64,000 nt of DNA from Dioscorea cayenensis subsp. rotundata (lineage: Eukaryota; Streptophyta; Magnoliopsida; Dioscoreales; Dioscoreaceae). The notes under the pieces were generated by a model, which made no database searches, was not told where the DNA came from, and was given only the letters and a program-made list of their open reading frames with translations. A program made the position numbers and the translations under genes. Every line of letters begins with the position of its first letter. Positions within the stretch are counted from its first letter, which is position 1. The DNA lies in the NCBI RefSeq assembly GCF_009730915.1, contig NC_052488.1:24155868-24219867 (forward strand), in the 5' to 3' direction. Below are positions 33,697-45,004 of the stretch, piece after piece.

Positions 33697-36600
33697 ACAT
33701 CTCTTTTCTAATAATCCTGTTGGGAATGCAGTGCCTTCTAATACTTGGGTGGTAGATTCAGGGGCAACTGATCACATGACAAACAACAAAAGTTGCCTAG
33801 ATTCTTATGAAGCCACTCTTAGGGCCAAACAAATAAGTGTTGCCGATGGTAAACTTATTTATGTCACAGGCAGAGGAAAAACTACCTTGACTCCTTCATT
33901 ATCTCTTGAAAACATCTTATATGTGCCTAAACTTTCCCAAAACCTCATCTCAATTCATAAAAATAACCAAGTCCTTAAAAGCAGTCTTGCTATTTTTTTG
34001 ACTCTTCCTCATTGTGTTTTTCCGGAGACGGGGACTCGGGGAAGATGATTGGATATGCTAAGGAGAAGAATGGGCTCTATTATCTTGAAGGAGCTAGTGG
34101 TTCTAAGGAAATGGATACCAAGTTCTCATTAAACCGTTCCATATCTTCTTCAACCCAAGAATCCCCACTTATTTCTCAGATTTGGCTTGAACATCGCAGG
34201 CTAGGCCATCCTCCTTTTCCTCTATTAAAAACATTACTTCCTTCATTATTTCATCATGTTAATGTCTCATCTCTTAGGTGTGATACCTGTGAGTTGGCCA
34301 AGCATCACAGGGTTTCTTTTCCAATAAACAAAACACCATATTCTGAACCATTTTCCTTGATTCATACTGATGTTTGGAGCCCTTCTAAAGTTCCTAGCTT
34401 TAATGGAGCTCGTTGGTTTGTTTCTTTCATCGATGAATGTACCAGGGTCACTTGGTTGTATCTCATGAAAAATAAATCTGAAGTGAGTTCTATATTTTCA
34501 TTGTTTCACAAAATGATCTTAAATCAGTTTGGAGTCTCTATCAAACGATTAAGAACCGATAATGGCACGAATATTTTTAACCACAATCTTACTTCCTTCT
34601 TTGCCAATATGGGTATCCTTCATGAATCATCTTGTGTTGACACACCCCTAACAAAAATGGGGTGGTGAGGAGAAAAGAACCATCATCTCTTAGAAGTGAC
34701 CCATTCTTTGCTTTTCCAAATGCAAATTCCAAAATTCTTATGGGGAGAAGCAACTCTTACAGCTACCTATCTTATTAATAGATTGCCATCTCGGGTTCTT
34801 GGGGGAAAAACACCAATTCAGACTTTGGTAAATCTCTTTCCTGCTTATACCTCTGCAAACTATCTTCCTCCTAAAATTTTTGGATGTGTTGTTTTTGTTC
34901 ACATTCACAAACACCTTCGCAACAAACTTGATCCTAGAGCACTTAAATGTGCATTCATTGGCTATTCAAATTCTCAAAAAGGATACAAGTGCTACCATCC
35001 TCATTCTCGTAAAATTTATACATCCATGGATGTTACATTTCATGAATCCACTCCGTATTTTCTTTCTCAGCAGACTCATAGGCAGGGGGAGAATCTCTTG
35101 GCTGATGAATCTGCTGAATCTACTGATCTTTCCCGACTTGAAAATAAATTAGCTGAATTTGTTGATTCTTCCTTACCTGCTTTTCCAAATTTCATACGGA
35201 ATCCGCCCTCAAAAATAAATTCGACCAGACAAACTACTTCAAAAACAATCGGACCAACATATTTCTAATGATGAACACGAGATAGCAAAAAGAAAGTCTC
35301 CTATCTTTGGTTTATTCTAGGAGAAATAGGCCCATTCGGACCCTACAACTGACTCGATCATTATAACCGGGACCGGTTCTAGAAATGGTAAGCCCTTCTA
35401 AACCCGAAAATTGAAAATCATGATATAAGTGCTATTCCTTCGATTTGCATCTTCCAATTGCTCTTAGGAAAGGCACACGACGATTGTACACAACATCCTA
35501 TTTCAAATTTTATCTTATACCATTATATCTCTCCTCAACATTAAAGCTTTCTCACCTCTTTGAATTCTATTATGATTCCAAGAATTGTAAATGATGCACT
35601 GAAAGATAAAAAAATTGGGCACTTGCTATGAAAGAGGAGATGTAAGTTCTTGAAAAGAACAAGACATGGGAAATTGTTCCTAAACTAGAGAAGGCAATTC
35701 CAGTTGGATGCAAATGGGCGTTCATTCTTAAATATAAAGCTGATGGAACACTTAAACATTACAAAGCAATGTTAGTGGCCAAGGGGTACACAAAAATATA
35801 TGACATTTACTATTTGGAAACTTATGCTCCCATTGCCAAAATGAATTCTGTTCGAGTTCTTTTATCTTTAGTTGCACACTTTAGCTGGGCTTTACATCAA
35901 TTTGATGTGAAAAATGCCTTTTTACGTGGGGATTTAGAAGAAGAAGTATTCATGGAGCTACCACCAAGATTTAGTCAAGGATTTGGCATTGATAAGGTCT
36001 GCAGATTAAGGAAGGCATTGTATGGCCCTAAAAGCAGATCTCAAGGGCTTGGTTTGAAAAGGTTTACAAAAGCAATGAAAGCGGATGGATTATCATGACA
36101 AAGAGAGGTGATCATACCTTGTTTATAAACACTCAAGTGAAGGAAAAGTGACAGCATTGCTTGTTTATGTCGATGACATAATAGTAACATGAAATGATAC
36201 TCTTGAGATAGACAAATTGAAAGAAAGATTGGCAAGTGAGTTTGAAATAAAAAATCTTGGTAAGCTGAGGTATTTCCTCGGGATTGAGGTAGCTTATTCA
36301 AAGGAAGGTATATTCTTGTCTCAACGAAAGTATATTCTAGACCTTTTTGAATGAAACAAGAATGCTTAGTAGTAGCTGCTAATACACCTATAGAACAAAA
36401 ATGCTGATTGGGAGAGAAACACGGTGAAAGTTCAAGCGATAAAGGGAGATATCGTAGATTGGTGGGCAAGTTAATTTATTTGTCCCATACAAGGCCGGAC
36501 ATAGCCTTTGTTGTTAGTGTTGTTAGCTGGATTCATGCATAACCAGTGTGAAGAGCATATGCTAAAAGTCGTCTAGAAAGAATTGCGCACTACTTGAAAG

Positions 36601-36845
36601 ATACACTCGGAAAAGGTATCCTCTTCAGAGCAAATAAAGAGTTTGAATCTCAAAGCTTATATTGATCGCATATTATGCGAGTTCTATAAGCGATGAAGGT
36701 CGACTTTTGGTTATTGTACTTTCCTAGGGTGGCAATCGATAACTTGGAGAAGCAAAAAGCAGCGGTGGTGGCACGCTTCGAGAGTGCGAGGCGGTTAGAG
36801 CTATGGCCCTTGGAATTTGCATGGCTCACAAATCTGAAATGAGAA
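33697..36845 (+). pseudogene. Copia pol: protease, integrase, reverse transcriptase, RNase H (frameshifted)
   Basis: The order is copia-type. Protease: WVVDSGATDHM near 33750. GAG-pre-integrase: WLEHRRLGHP...CDTCELAKHH (34175-34315). Integrase core: HTDVWSP (34365) and RTDNGT (34555), but the region of the third acidic residue (expected VERKN) is scrambled by indels near 34665. Reverse transcriptase: CKWAFILKYKADG, LVAKGYT, VKNAFLRGDLEEEVFM, then YVDD at 36166-36177. RNase H pieces lie at 36690-36830 (TFLG..., ITWRSKKQ). Stops and shifts are numerous. In the RNase H stretch expected CAG codons appear as CGAG. There is no 3' LTR. The element is dead or the sequence is poorly polished. Confidence 0.85.
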
Positions 36846-38390
36846 TATGTATTTAGTTATCATGTTAATCAATTTGTTAAAATATAAAAAGTTATAAGAT
36901 TACCACGGTAATCCAAGATAGATACCAAATTTGGTGATAATAGAATTGCCAACCTTCTTGGTAATATTTATAAGTTGGTAATGTGGTATTCATACCATCA
37001 AGATTACCACTTGTCAATGCTCGAAAACTGGTAATCTTTTTACATTCATCGAATCAAAACGGCTCCTACAAGGGCGTTCATTTCATGAAAAATGAGAGAG
37101 TGGTGCGATTTTTTTCCATTCACGTATTTACTTGTGTTGAAGTGGGGGGAAGTGTCATTTCCCCCACTTTCGACTGAAGTGAATTTTAAACTAAGCCCAC
37201 TTTAGTATTTTTTACTGAAAATAGGGGGAAGTGAGTTAATTTATAAAAACTAATTTCTTTTCACTTTTTAAATTTTTTTTAAACTCATAGAATTTTATCC
37301 AACACCCAAATCCTTCGGTTTTATTTTCAATTTCTGACAAATAAATATCATAAGTCCTGGAAGTGATATCATTTCTCCTACTTCAGAGAAGTGACACTTT
37401 CCGACTTCCCTCCACTTACGATAAAATGAATGTCCTAATTGCTTTTTGCGTGATCATAACTCTACAGTCTCTCTCTATCTCTGTGTCGGTGTCTGACTTT
37501 TCGTTAACTCACAGTGCACGGGATCCAAAATTCGTGGCTCAGTTAGTTAATCCAATTTTTACTTGCATATATATGCATCACCAATGCGTGTGTTTTTCAT
37601 ATATGACTTTGAAAATCTCATTGCGCACTGTACTTCGAAACCAGTTTGTAGAATGGCTGCCATTATTAAAACAGAATCTTAGTTTAAGTCATAGGAATTA
37701 AGGGATTTTTTAAATAAACAAGCACCTTGTAAATTTTAACACAAAAATATTGTGATTCTTGATGAATAAGAGGTTGAATGATCCCACAAAATCATTCGTT
37801 GAAATTTTTTCTTTAATTGTCATTTTTTTATTTAATCATTTTTCATATTAATTATTATTTTTTTAATATAAACCATGAGCTATCTATTTTTAATAACAAA
37901 ATATTCATCATCTTGGATGGCAAGAGTTTGTACAATGGCAAAAGGTCCATTAAAAGTGATGTTTATTTGTTGAGACTTCAACTCATAATTATAACTCGAG
38001 TGATATTATTATCTTTCAAAAATTATTCTAGGGATTTGGTCTTAAGTCAAAAATCCCAAAATTTGAGGATCCCATCCAAATTTCATGTCAGCTTCACATG
38101 AAGATATTTTTAGTTTTTATATATATTTTTATGATCATATACATATACAATTTAAAAATAATTAAAATACTTAATGAATAAAAATAAAAAGCATCATTAG
38201 AAATTATATTAATAAAAAAATTAAAAAAATAAAAAAATAATCAAAATGATATCACCGTAATGAAATACATAAAAAAAGGAAAAAAGTAATATCCAATAAT
38301 TAGGTTATACCTTAAATACATCTCGTGAAACAATGTTCCAGATTTAAAAATCCATTTGGAAATACAAAATTACATGATGATATTTTTAAG
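36846..38390. repeat. Right end of tandem duplication unit 1 (far-upstream block)
   Basis: Aligns with 57660-59219 in unit 2. It contains the MITE at 37072-37435 and AT-rich DNA. A frame at 37363-37701 is repeated in unit 2 but shifted there, so I call no gene. Confidence 0.75.
37072..37435. mobile_element. MITE with GGGCGTTCATTT termini
   Basis: Left end GGGCGTTCATTTCATGAAA. The reverse complement of the right end is GGACATTCATTTTATCGT. It is 364 bp and non-coding, with internal 'gaagtggg..aagtg' inverted segments. Copies lie at 57895-58263 and, partly, 12049-12328. The target-site duplication is unclear, so I do not assign a superfamily. Confidence 0.7.
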
Positions 38391-38403
38391 GTATAACCTA
38401 ATT
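38298..38403. repeat. 19-bp inverted repeat at the tandem-duplication junction
   Basis: 'aattaggttataccttaaa' (38298-38316) and its exact reverse complement (38385-38403). The second arm extends past the point where homology with unit 2 ends (38390) up to the start of the next unit (38405), so it is junction filler copied in inverted orientation. Confidence 0.85.
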
Positions 38404-38404
38404 G

Positions 38405-38441
38405 TTGCCATTGTTCTTGAGAGCTTCTTAACTTACAAACC

Positions 38442-38481
<40 letters not shown>

Positions 38482-40400
38482 ATATGGTAGAAGCACATGC
38501 ATGGTCTGATGTAATAAAATCATATATGGAGTTCCGGGCGAAGTGATCTCTTGCGACTTTTACAACCCTTTATGGCAATCATCCATATTATTTATCTATT
38601 GGGGCCATACCATCTTGTGATTTCTCTAGCCCTCATAAATTATCAATTAATGGTAGGCAGTGAAGTGATGCCTAGAGTCACTGACATCTTTGTATTAATC
38701 CAATTTTATAAATGGTTCTAAATATAGTATACTTAGTAACATCTCATGGACACTCTCCAATTTTATCCGATATCTCTGACAAGACTATAGATATAGTATG
38801 GCATCTTAGTGACACATCTGTGTTGTTTCAATGTTATTAAATATCTCTAAAAAAATTTAGAGTTTATGATATTTTCTTTGCCCTTCTTAATTTTGTTTCC
38901 TTATAAATTTATAATAAATTCTTTCAATAATTCAATGGGAATCTCGACGTATTACCAAATATAAAAATACCATGTTGATGAATAGTATTTTACTTTATTT
39001 TAATTTTCTCTCCTTGTCATCGTAAATACTTCATTTTAACTTTCAGCTGTAGTTGTGTGATAGACGTATTATTTGTGTTCTTGTTTTAATAACTGATTAG
39101 CTTATCCATTATATATATGAGTAATAGTATAGTGTGTGTATATATATATATATATGAGGTGTGCGTAGCTCCAACTGTAGGTTACTCGTTAACCAACACA
39201 CTTATTAAATATTTTGAAAATTTGAAAAGAAAAAAAAAATCACAATTTAAGATGGCAGCCAGACAACGGACAAGCGCACATGGAAAAATAATCTTTCGGG
39301 CGTTAAATTGCTTCTGCATTTACCAGCACGTCCATTTATTATATATTTATATGCAATAGCTTCATGCTCATTAAACTCTGGTGACTTCTCCACGTGATCC
39401 CTCTCTTCCCACCTGCCCCACATGCATTCCCCAACCCTGCATGACCGTTGGTACGTGTTTACTCAAGTTTGGTGCACTTGTGGGAAACTAACCGTGGAAG
39501 AGATCCACTTAACCAACGCAGGAAATTGATTTATTAATTTCATAGTCACAGACATATAGAGCGCATGTGCTTAGGTTTTAACAATAAAGCGGGGATGCAA
39601 AACCTACATGTCATAGTCCCATCCCAAGCCACGTTTTCATCGTTATACAACACTACAGATGGGCTTCAATGTTAGTTGTGTTGGCTGTGATTAGTAGCTG
39701 TGAAGCAATGCCGGCAGCGAGTTAAATGAAGACATGATAGAGAGAGATATCTGAAGGGATGGATCAAGATGCACCGTAAGAAGTGCATCATGACACTCCA
39801 GTGCTGTGTCGACTTAGGATTGGCTGTCTCGTTTTGGTGTTTAAGGATAGTTATTAAAAGGTCTGTTCTGTTTATACGTGCATGTAGTGCACGAACATCT
39901 AGTATTAGCGTATATGTTTCTTTTTGAAAGTCTTTTAATAGTTGAGAGAAAGTCAGTAGAAGAACAAGTATTCTCCTTCTGCATTAGTCTCTTGCACTGA
40001 ACTTGTGAAGTAAACCCCCAGGAGACTATCAGGTTGAAGATGACTAAAGAGCCGCACCAAAGCATGGTACCACACCAAAGCATGGGTCTGTATGGAGCTG
40101 CAGCTACATGGAGTATACGCATAAATCCTACTGTGTTATATCCAATCGGTATGGTAGTCAGTAAAGTTGTATGCTAGTAGCTGGTTGCACTGTTGCAGTC
40201 AGTGTAATTAATTAAGTGTGCTTGATTAAGACCATTCATGCCTATCAAGTCAGCATGATAGTCAGTAAAGTCGTATGTTATTTAGTAGGTTGTTGCAGGC
40301 AGTGTAAGTGTGGTTGAGTATGTACGTGATTAGGACCTTTCATGCTTATCATGTCAATATGGTAGTAGCAAAGCCAAATATTGGCAGGAGTAGTCAGTTT
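38405..40400 (-). promoter_or_regulatory. Orphan duplicate of the L1 promoter region
   Basis: Aligns with 23876-25890. It includes the L1 ATG and about one further codon (38405-38412), then ends in unrelated DNA, so nothing of the lectin follows. It keeps the CT/GA tract (38445-38479) and TATATAAAG, but lacks about 23 bases of leader (deleted between TTACA microhomologies) and about 60 bases just upstream of the TATA box. If active it would transcribe leftward into 38390-36850. Confidence 0.8.
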
Positions 40401-40404
40401 AGCG

Positions 40405-41084
40405 TGCTAAACTGATAATTAAAACTGAAATATAAAAAAATAAATTGAAAATTTAAAATGAAAACAAAAATAAACTAGAGATTGAAGAAAATAATAAACT
40501 CAAAAGTAAAATAAAAAAATAAATAGCGTTGCTACAGTGACGCACAACTTCTTGCGTGTCACTGTAGCGTTTTTCAAATTTGGTGAATGATTTGGCGTAG
40601 GATTGGAGTTAATCCTGCACCAAATCTGGGTTAAAACGCCAAATTTGCTATAGGGTTGGAGATGGCCTAATAGCATCTCCAACCATGCTTTATATTTAAA
40701 ATAAAAACTTTGGTTTGGCGCAGGATGGGCTCCAATCAAGCGCCAATTCTTGCTCCAAATCACCGATGTGCTATAGTGACGCGCAAGTAATTGCGCGTCA
40801 CTGTAGCTACGCTATTTTTTGTAATTTTTATTTTGTGTTTTTCTGGTTTTCTGTTTTTATTTTTTTATTTTGTTATTTTGTTATTTTATTTTTTATTTAT
40901 AATTTCATATTTTATTCAAATTAATAATTTTTTAATTTAAGTTTATATTTTATAGTTAATAAGAAATAATAAATTTAAAAAAATAATACAAGAAATATAA
41001 ATTCATTAAAATTTAAAAAAAATTACATGAGCATTTTGCGTATGCAAATAAAAAAGAATTAAAATTGATTAAATTTGTTGATGG
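40405..41084. mobile_element. Long palindromic (fold-back) element
   Basis: The inner part 40527-40811 is an imperfect palindrome. AAATAGCGTTGCTACAGTGA on the left matches the reverse complement AAATAGCGTAGCTACAGTGA on the right. Each arm has its own hairpin (40531-40568 and 40770-40807), and the centre is GGTTGGAGATGG..CATCTCCAACC (about 40655-40684). GGTTGGAGATG/CATCTCCAACC ends are typical of PIF/Harbinger-type MITEs, so this may be two MITEs head to head. AT-rich arms extend outward. Unit 1 has different DNA here. Confidence 0.65.
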
Positions 41085-41579
41085 CACGTAGACATTAGTT
41101 ATGGTTGTGTTGTGTTATCTCTAAATTTATCTGAATGCGAGTATGAAATTGTCACCCTCAAATCTGTATGCTATTCTCTCAAATTTTGTTTTTGACTGAT
41201 TCTATCCACGCTAATTTGAAATTGTCGCCAGTGTTAATTAATTATCAGACTCGGACCAACTCAACTTGGATAAACCCATTGGAATAGCATAAAAAGGAAT
41301 ATTAGACGGTGAATGGTTGATGCGTTCCGTTCTCGCTAATAGTGAGGGTTAAAGCGCTGTAATTTGCTGCCTGAAATAAAAGTATTATTTTGAGTAATAC
41401 TATTTTTTATGGAATTGTTGTAGTTTAATTATGATTATTATTTAATTATAATAATTTTATTTTGATTGATATGTATTTATTTAAATATGGTATAAATTTT
41501 AATACTGTATATTTCACTAACTATATTTAAATTTATTTATTTAAATAAAATGAATAAATCACAATTTTCTTAAAAATAA
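41085..41579. repeat. AT-rich duplicated block (copy of 27438-27950)
   Basis: Starts 'ggcacgtagacattagttat' in both copies and ends at 'taaaaataa.ggga', where unit 2 has the MULE-type terminus. No gene visible. Confidence 0.8.
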
Positions 41580-41995
41580 GGGAAAATGATTTTTTAGTCC
41601 ATGAAAGTTTCAAAACATCCCAGACAGACCCTCTACATTTGAATTTACTAGACAGTCCCTCCTTTTTTTGACAGTTTACTTTTCAATCCTCACAGTTTAC
41701 TTTTCAATTAATGCATCTTACTCCGTTAATTTATTCTATTTTACAACATGTACTTCCCGCTTAAAATATATAGTTTTCATTTAACATATCGTGTTTTTGT
41801 TTAACCACATAAATTTTCACTTAATATATAACACATTTGCGTTTAAAATTTGACTTTTCCGCTTAAAATTATGGGTTTCTGCTTAAAATTTGTTGTTTTC
41901 GCTTAACCACATAAGTTTTCACTTAACATATAGCACATTTGCGTTTAAAATTTGAGTTTTCCGCTTAAAATTATGGGTTTCCGCAAGTTTGAGTG
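41580..41995. mobile_element. MULE-type terminus with GCTTAAA/GTTTAA motif array
   Basis: Begins GGGAAAATGATTTTTTAGTC and aligns with the terminus at 2730. It holds a repeat of about 102 bp (41800-41900, then 41903-41990) built of 'aaccacata.gttttcactta' and 'gcttaaaattatgggttt'. The rest of the element is missing and gypsy gag follows. Probably a fragment of the same family as the 2730-11048 MULE. Confidence 0.5.
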
Positions 41996-43333
41996 TGGAC
42001 GGGACCTGGAAACCACTAAGAGCATGATAGGAAATACAAGGAGCGTCACTGTCCGGAGTAGGGTCGATTAATGGCTCGGGTGCCACAGGAGGAACAGGAT
42101 CCGGAACGGAAGTATCATCGTTGACTTCCTCAGTCAAAAGACAGAGAAACTGCAGGGGTTGACATCGGTAACCAGGGGTGAACTTAGAATCACAGTTAAA
42201 ACAAAGGCCGCGTTCCCGTCGAGCCGCCATCTCAGAAGGAGTGAGACGTTTAATAGGGAGGGCAGAAGGAGTAGGAACTGTGCGGTTTGGTGTGGTTGAT
42301 ACGGTCGAGGAGAAGAGAAGGGAATCCGGGAGGAGTTGCAATTATCTTCCACAAGTCTGGCCATGCCAATGGCCTCATAGAGAGATGGAGGTTTGAGGAG
42401 ATAAAGTTCCCTTTGGATGTCCGGTCGCAAGCCTGACAAAAAACAATTGAGCAAGCTAGTATCGCTCAAGCCCGTGATTCAAGTAGATAGACACTCAAAG
42501 TCGGAGAGATAAGTAGTAACAGATGAAGTTTGTCGAAGCTTAAACAATTGAGCCTCGTGGTTGACAAAGGAGGATGAGCCAAAACTTTGCTCAGCTCGTC
42601 GAGCAAGGTCTGTCCAGGAAGAGAGGTGTTCGATGGAAAATAACCAATGATACCATCTTAATGTGGGCCCGGTCATGTAAAATGCCGCAATGTCCAGTTT
42701 TTGTGTCTCAGCGATACTATGAAAGGCGAAAAAATGTTCTATCTGGAAAATCCAAGATAAGACATCCTCACTAGAAAATAACGGAACTTCTAGTTTTGGA
42801 AGACGAGTGGGAACGGAGAGGGTAGTGTGGCTAGGCGTTGAAGTAGGAGGAGAGGGAAGAATGGCTTGGGTGGGAGGTGAAGGTAAGAGTGGGGGTGGTG
42901 GTGGAGGTCGATCAAATCGGGAGATCTTGACCATAAGATCGGCCATGACGGATTGCTGGGCTGCCAAAGACTTCTGGTCCATGTCAAAGGCGTCTGAATG
43001 TTGCTGTATTGTGCTGCAAACGGCGTCGAGACGAGAGAGAAGGTCATCGTGTCGAGTGTTTAGAGCTGTGAACTGGTTGTCCATCGCATGCGTGCTTGTG
43101 GTGGTCACGCCGTCGGTCATCGAGGTCAATGAAAGCACCAATGTAGCGCTTCTCTGGCTGGGAGATGAGGAGGGAAGAGGCGATCGCGATTGAGAAGGAG
43201 ATAAAGCGGATAGGAAGGAGGAAGGAAGGAAGAGAAGAAGAAGAAGAAGAAGAAGAGAGAAGTAAGAGAGCGAGTGATGGATAGAAGTGGGGAGATAATA
43301 TTTCTCTACCCAAACTACTTTCATTAGTTGCAC
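41996..43333 (-). pseudogene. Ty3/gypsy gag with zinc knuckle, frameshifted
   Basis: Reads in three frames. Frame 1 (43333-42479): a proline/serine-rich start, NQFTALNTRHDDLLSRLDAV, LPKLEVPLFSSEDVLSWIFQ, IEHFFAFHSI, LDIAAFYMTGPTLRWYHWLF, SWTDLARRAEQSFG, FKLRQTSSVTTYLSDFE. Frame 2 (to 42134): NCFLSGLRPDIQRELYLLKP and PPSLYEAIGMARLVED. Frame 3: SEMAARRERGLCFNCDSKFTPGYRC, the knuckle, which ends with PLQFL. No protease or polymerase follows. The frame changes are one-base events and could be sequencing errors. Its paralogue at 12390-13640 is more broken. Confidence 0.85.
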
Positions 43334-43574
43334 ATATATCGGGAGTTCTTTTTACAATAATGCTCACCATTCCCCGTGAGAACACTATTCTCACCAAGTT
43401 ACAATGACATTCCTCCCCATGACACTGACAATAACTACCCGGACATCCAGCGTCTACATTATAAAAATCTTTATATTTTTGCGAATTTAACACATCCGAT
43501 TTGGTCTTGATGCTCTCCTATCTTTGGCGGTCCCCACCATCCACCTTGGAGTTAGCCATTAACTCCTTGTCTGC
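43334..43574 (-). mobile_element. Probable 5' LTR/leader of the gypsy gag element (copy C)
   Basis: It lies upstream of the gag on the minus strand and ends where lectin-flank homology resumes ('ctagtgtaac'). It matches 13680-13988. The sequence TGTGGCAGACAAGGAGTT on the minus strand would be its outer end. No partner LTR or clear primer-binding site. Confidence 0.4.
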
Positions 43575-44634
43575 CACAGAATCTAGTGTAACTGCCGGAT
43601 TGAACTCCGATCGATCCCGATTGAAATTTTGACATTTGAGTAGTTGAGTTTGAGAAAGAGTCCAAGGGTCTGTGTGATACGCATGATTTTAAGGGACATG
43701 ACAAGACAACTTCTATTGTTATGTGTTTGATTTACAAATATGGCCGAAGTACAGCACAAACTACCCAATCGGTACATCACAACTTTTTAATTTTTTGTAC
43801 TACCAAAATCACGATACGAAAAATTCGGGCAGGACAACTAATGATAAAATTGTCCCTATTTAAAATTAAAATTTATACCATTCATTACAAAAGTTATAAC
43901 ATGATTTATTTATTTTATTTTATTTATTTATTCATCTATTTAAAAATTTATATATATATATATATTTATTTATTTATTTATCTATCAATTTATTTGTTTT
44001 TTAGGATTAAGATATTAATAAAAGTTTGTTTGTTTTGAATTAAATATTTTTAAAATTATATTGATTTTTTAATTTGTTGTTATATTGTTAGATATCGTAA
44101 AATTTGATAAGATTTTTATAAAATATTATTGTATATTTTTTTATTATAAAACAAGTATAGAATAGTAAAAAAATATTATTGTAATTTATTATTTTGGGTT
44201 TCGTACTTATCTAAAGTAAACATTAATCAACACAAAAAATTTTATACTGTTCAACAAAAATCAAATATAAAACAGTAAAAATAGTTATATTATACTCTAA
44301 CTACTTGTCTTTGTATGTGTTTTTCCTTAACAAATCAAGCGGACTGAGAGAGTCGGTGAGGTGCATTTCCGAGTGAATTCATTCAGCGTGGAGTGGCACC
44401 ATCCAAGTCGACATCTTCTAAAAACTACACATACATATATATATATATATATATAATATGTATTTTTAAAACCTGTTTATGTGCTCAAGTTGAACAGTAA
44501 AAGCAAACTTAAAATTACGAGAAGTTAACTTTATTACTCATGGCCAAATTAGAAGACTGTTTCACACGTGCATAAGATCACAACTCACAACAAAGCCATG
44601 GCAGCGGGAGGGAGGCTAGCTAGCTAGCTAGTAG
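43575..44634. repeat. Lectin 3'-flank block, copy C
   Basis: Aligns with 28141-29326 (without the 142-bp insertion) and 13991-15051. AT and TTTA simple repeats. No gene visible. Confidence 0.75.
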
Positions 44635-45004
44635 CTACTTATCGGTGACCATCCCAATCCCATGATCGGTGCTAGGTTTGCGATGCCGGATCGCGAGAGC
44701 CCGAACGGATTTCGAGGCCCATAGATGCTTTGAGATCCGCATTAGACACGCATGATAAGAACAAACTCCGCATGCGGTTTGCGGCCGCTCCGTTGGTCGG
44801 AGTATATCACCACCCCTGATGCTTCACTCTAAACTCACCGTTTGTTTCGAGGTTAGCGAAAGCGATCATGCAAAATGTTGTCGGTGCTCGCGATGCGCCA
44901 TTATGTGACTCACAGTCATTTGGTGAGCACCGGAGTTGCGATCGTCTTTGCGGTGTGAGCCTGTCGCCACCATTCACGATGGTGGTGCTCGATGGGGAGC
45001 TATA
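44635..45004 (-). pseudogene. Lectin pseudogene psi4, C-terminal piece
   Basis: Matches L2 from its stop codon to about the middle of domain 2 (IGTTIVNGG region). It has many small indels, mostly at L2's CAG/CTG positions, which here read CGG, CG or CGAG. It ends at the 5-bp CTATA duplication of the 6.6-kb LTR element. The other pieces are 51581-51795 and 54214-54525. Confidence 0.85.
45000..45004. repeat. Left target-site duplication (CTATA) of the 6.6-kb LTR element
   Basis: CTATA here and at 51581-51585. Paralogues psi3 and L2 have a single CTATATCAC or CTACATCAC at this place. Confidence 0.9.

Noticed and set aside
37363..37701. 112-codon frame with a hydrophobic start, also present at 58312-58530
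   Set aside because: Similarity reflects the segmental duplication. The start overlaps the MITE end, and the upstream frame is shifted in the second copy.
43721..44038. 105-codon frame rich in Y, I, F
   Set aside because: Translation of AT/TTTA simple repeats.
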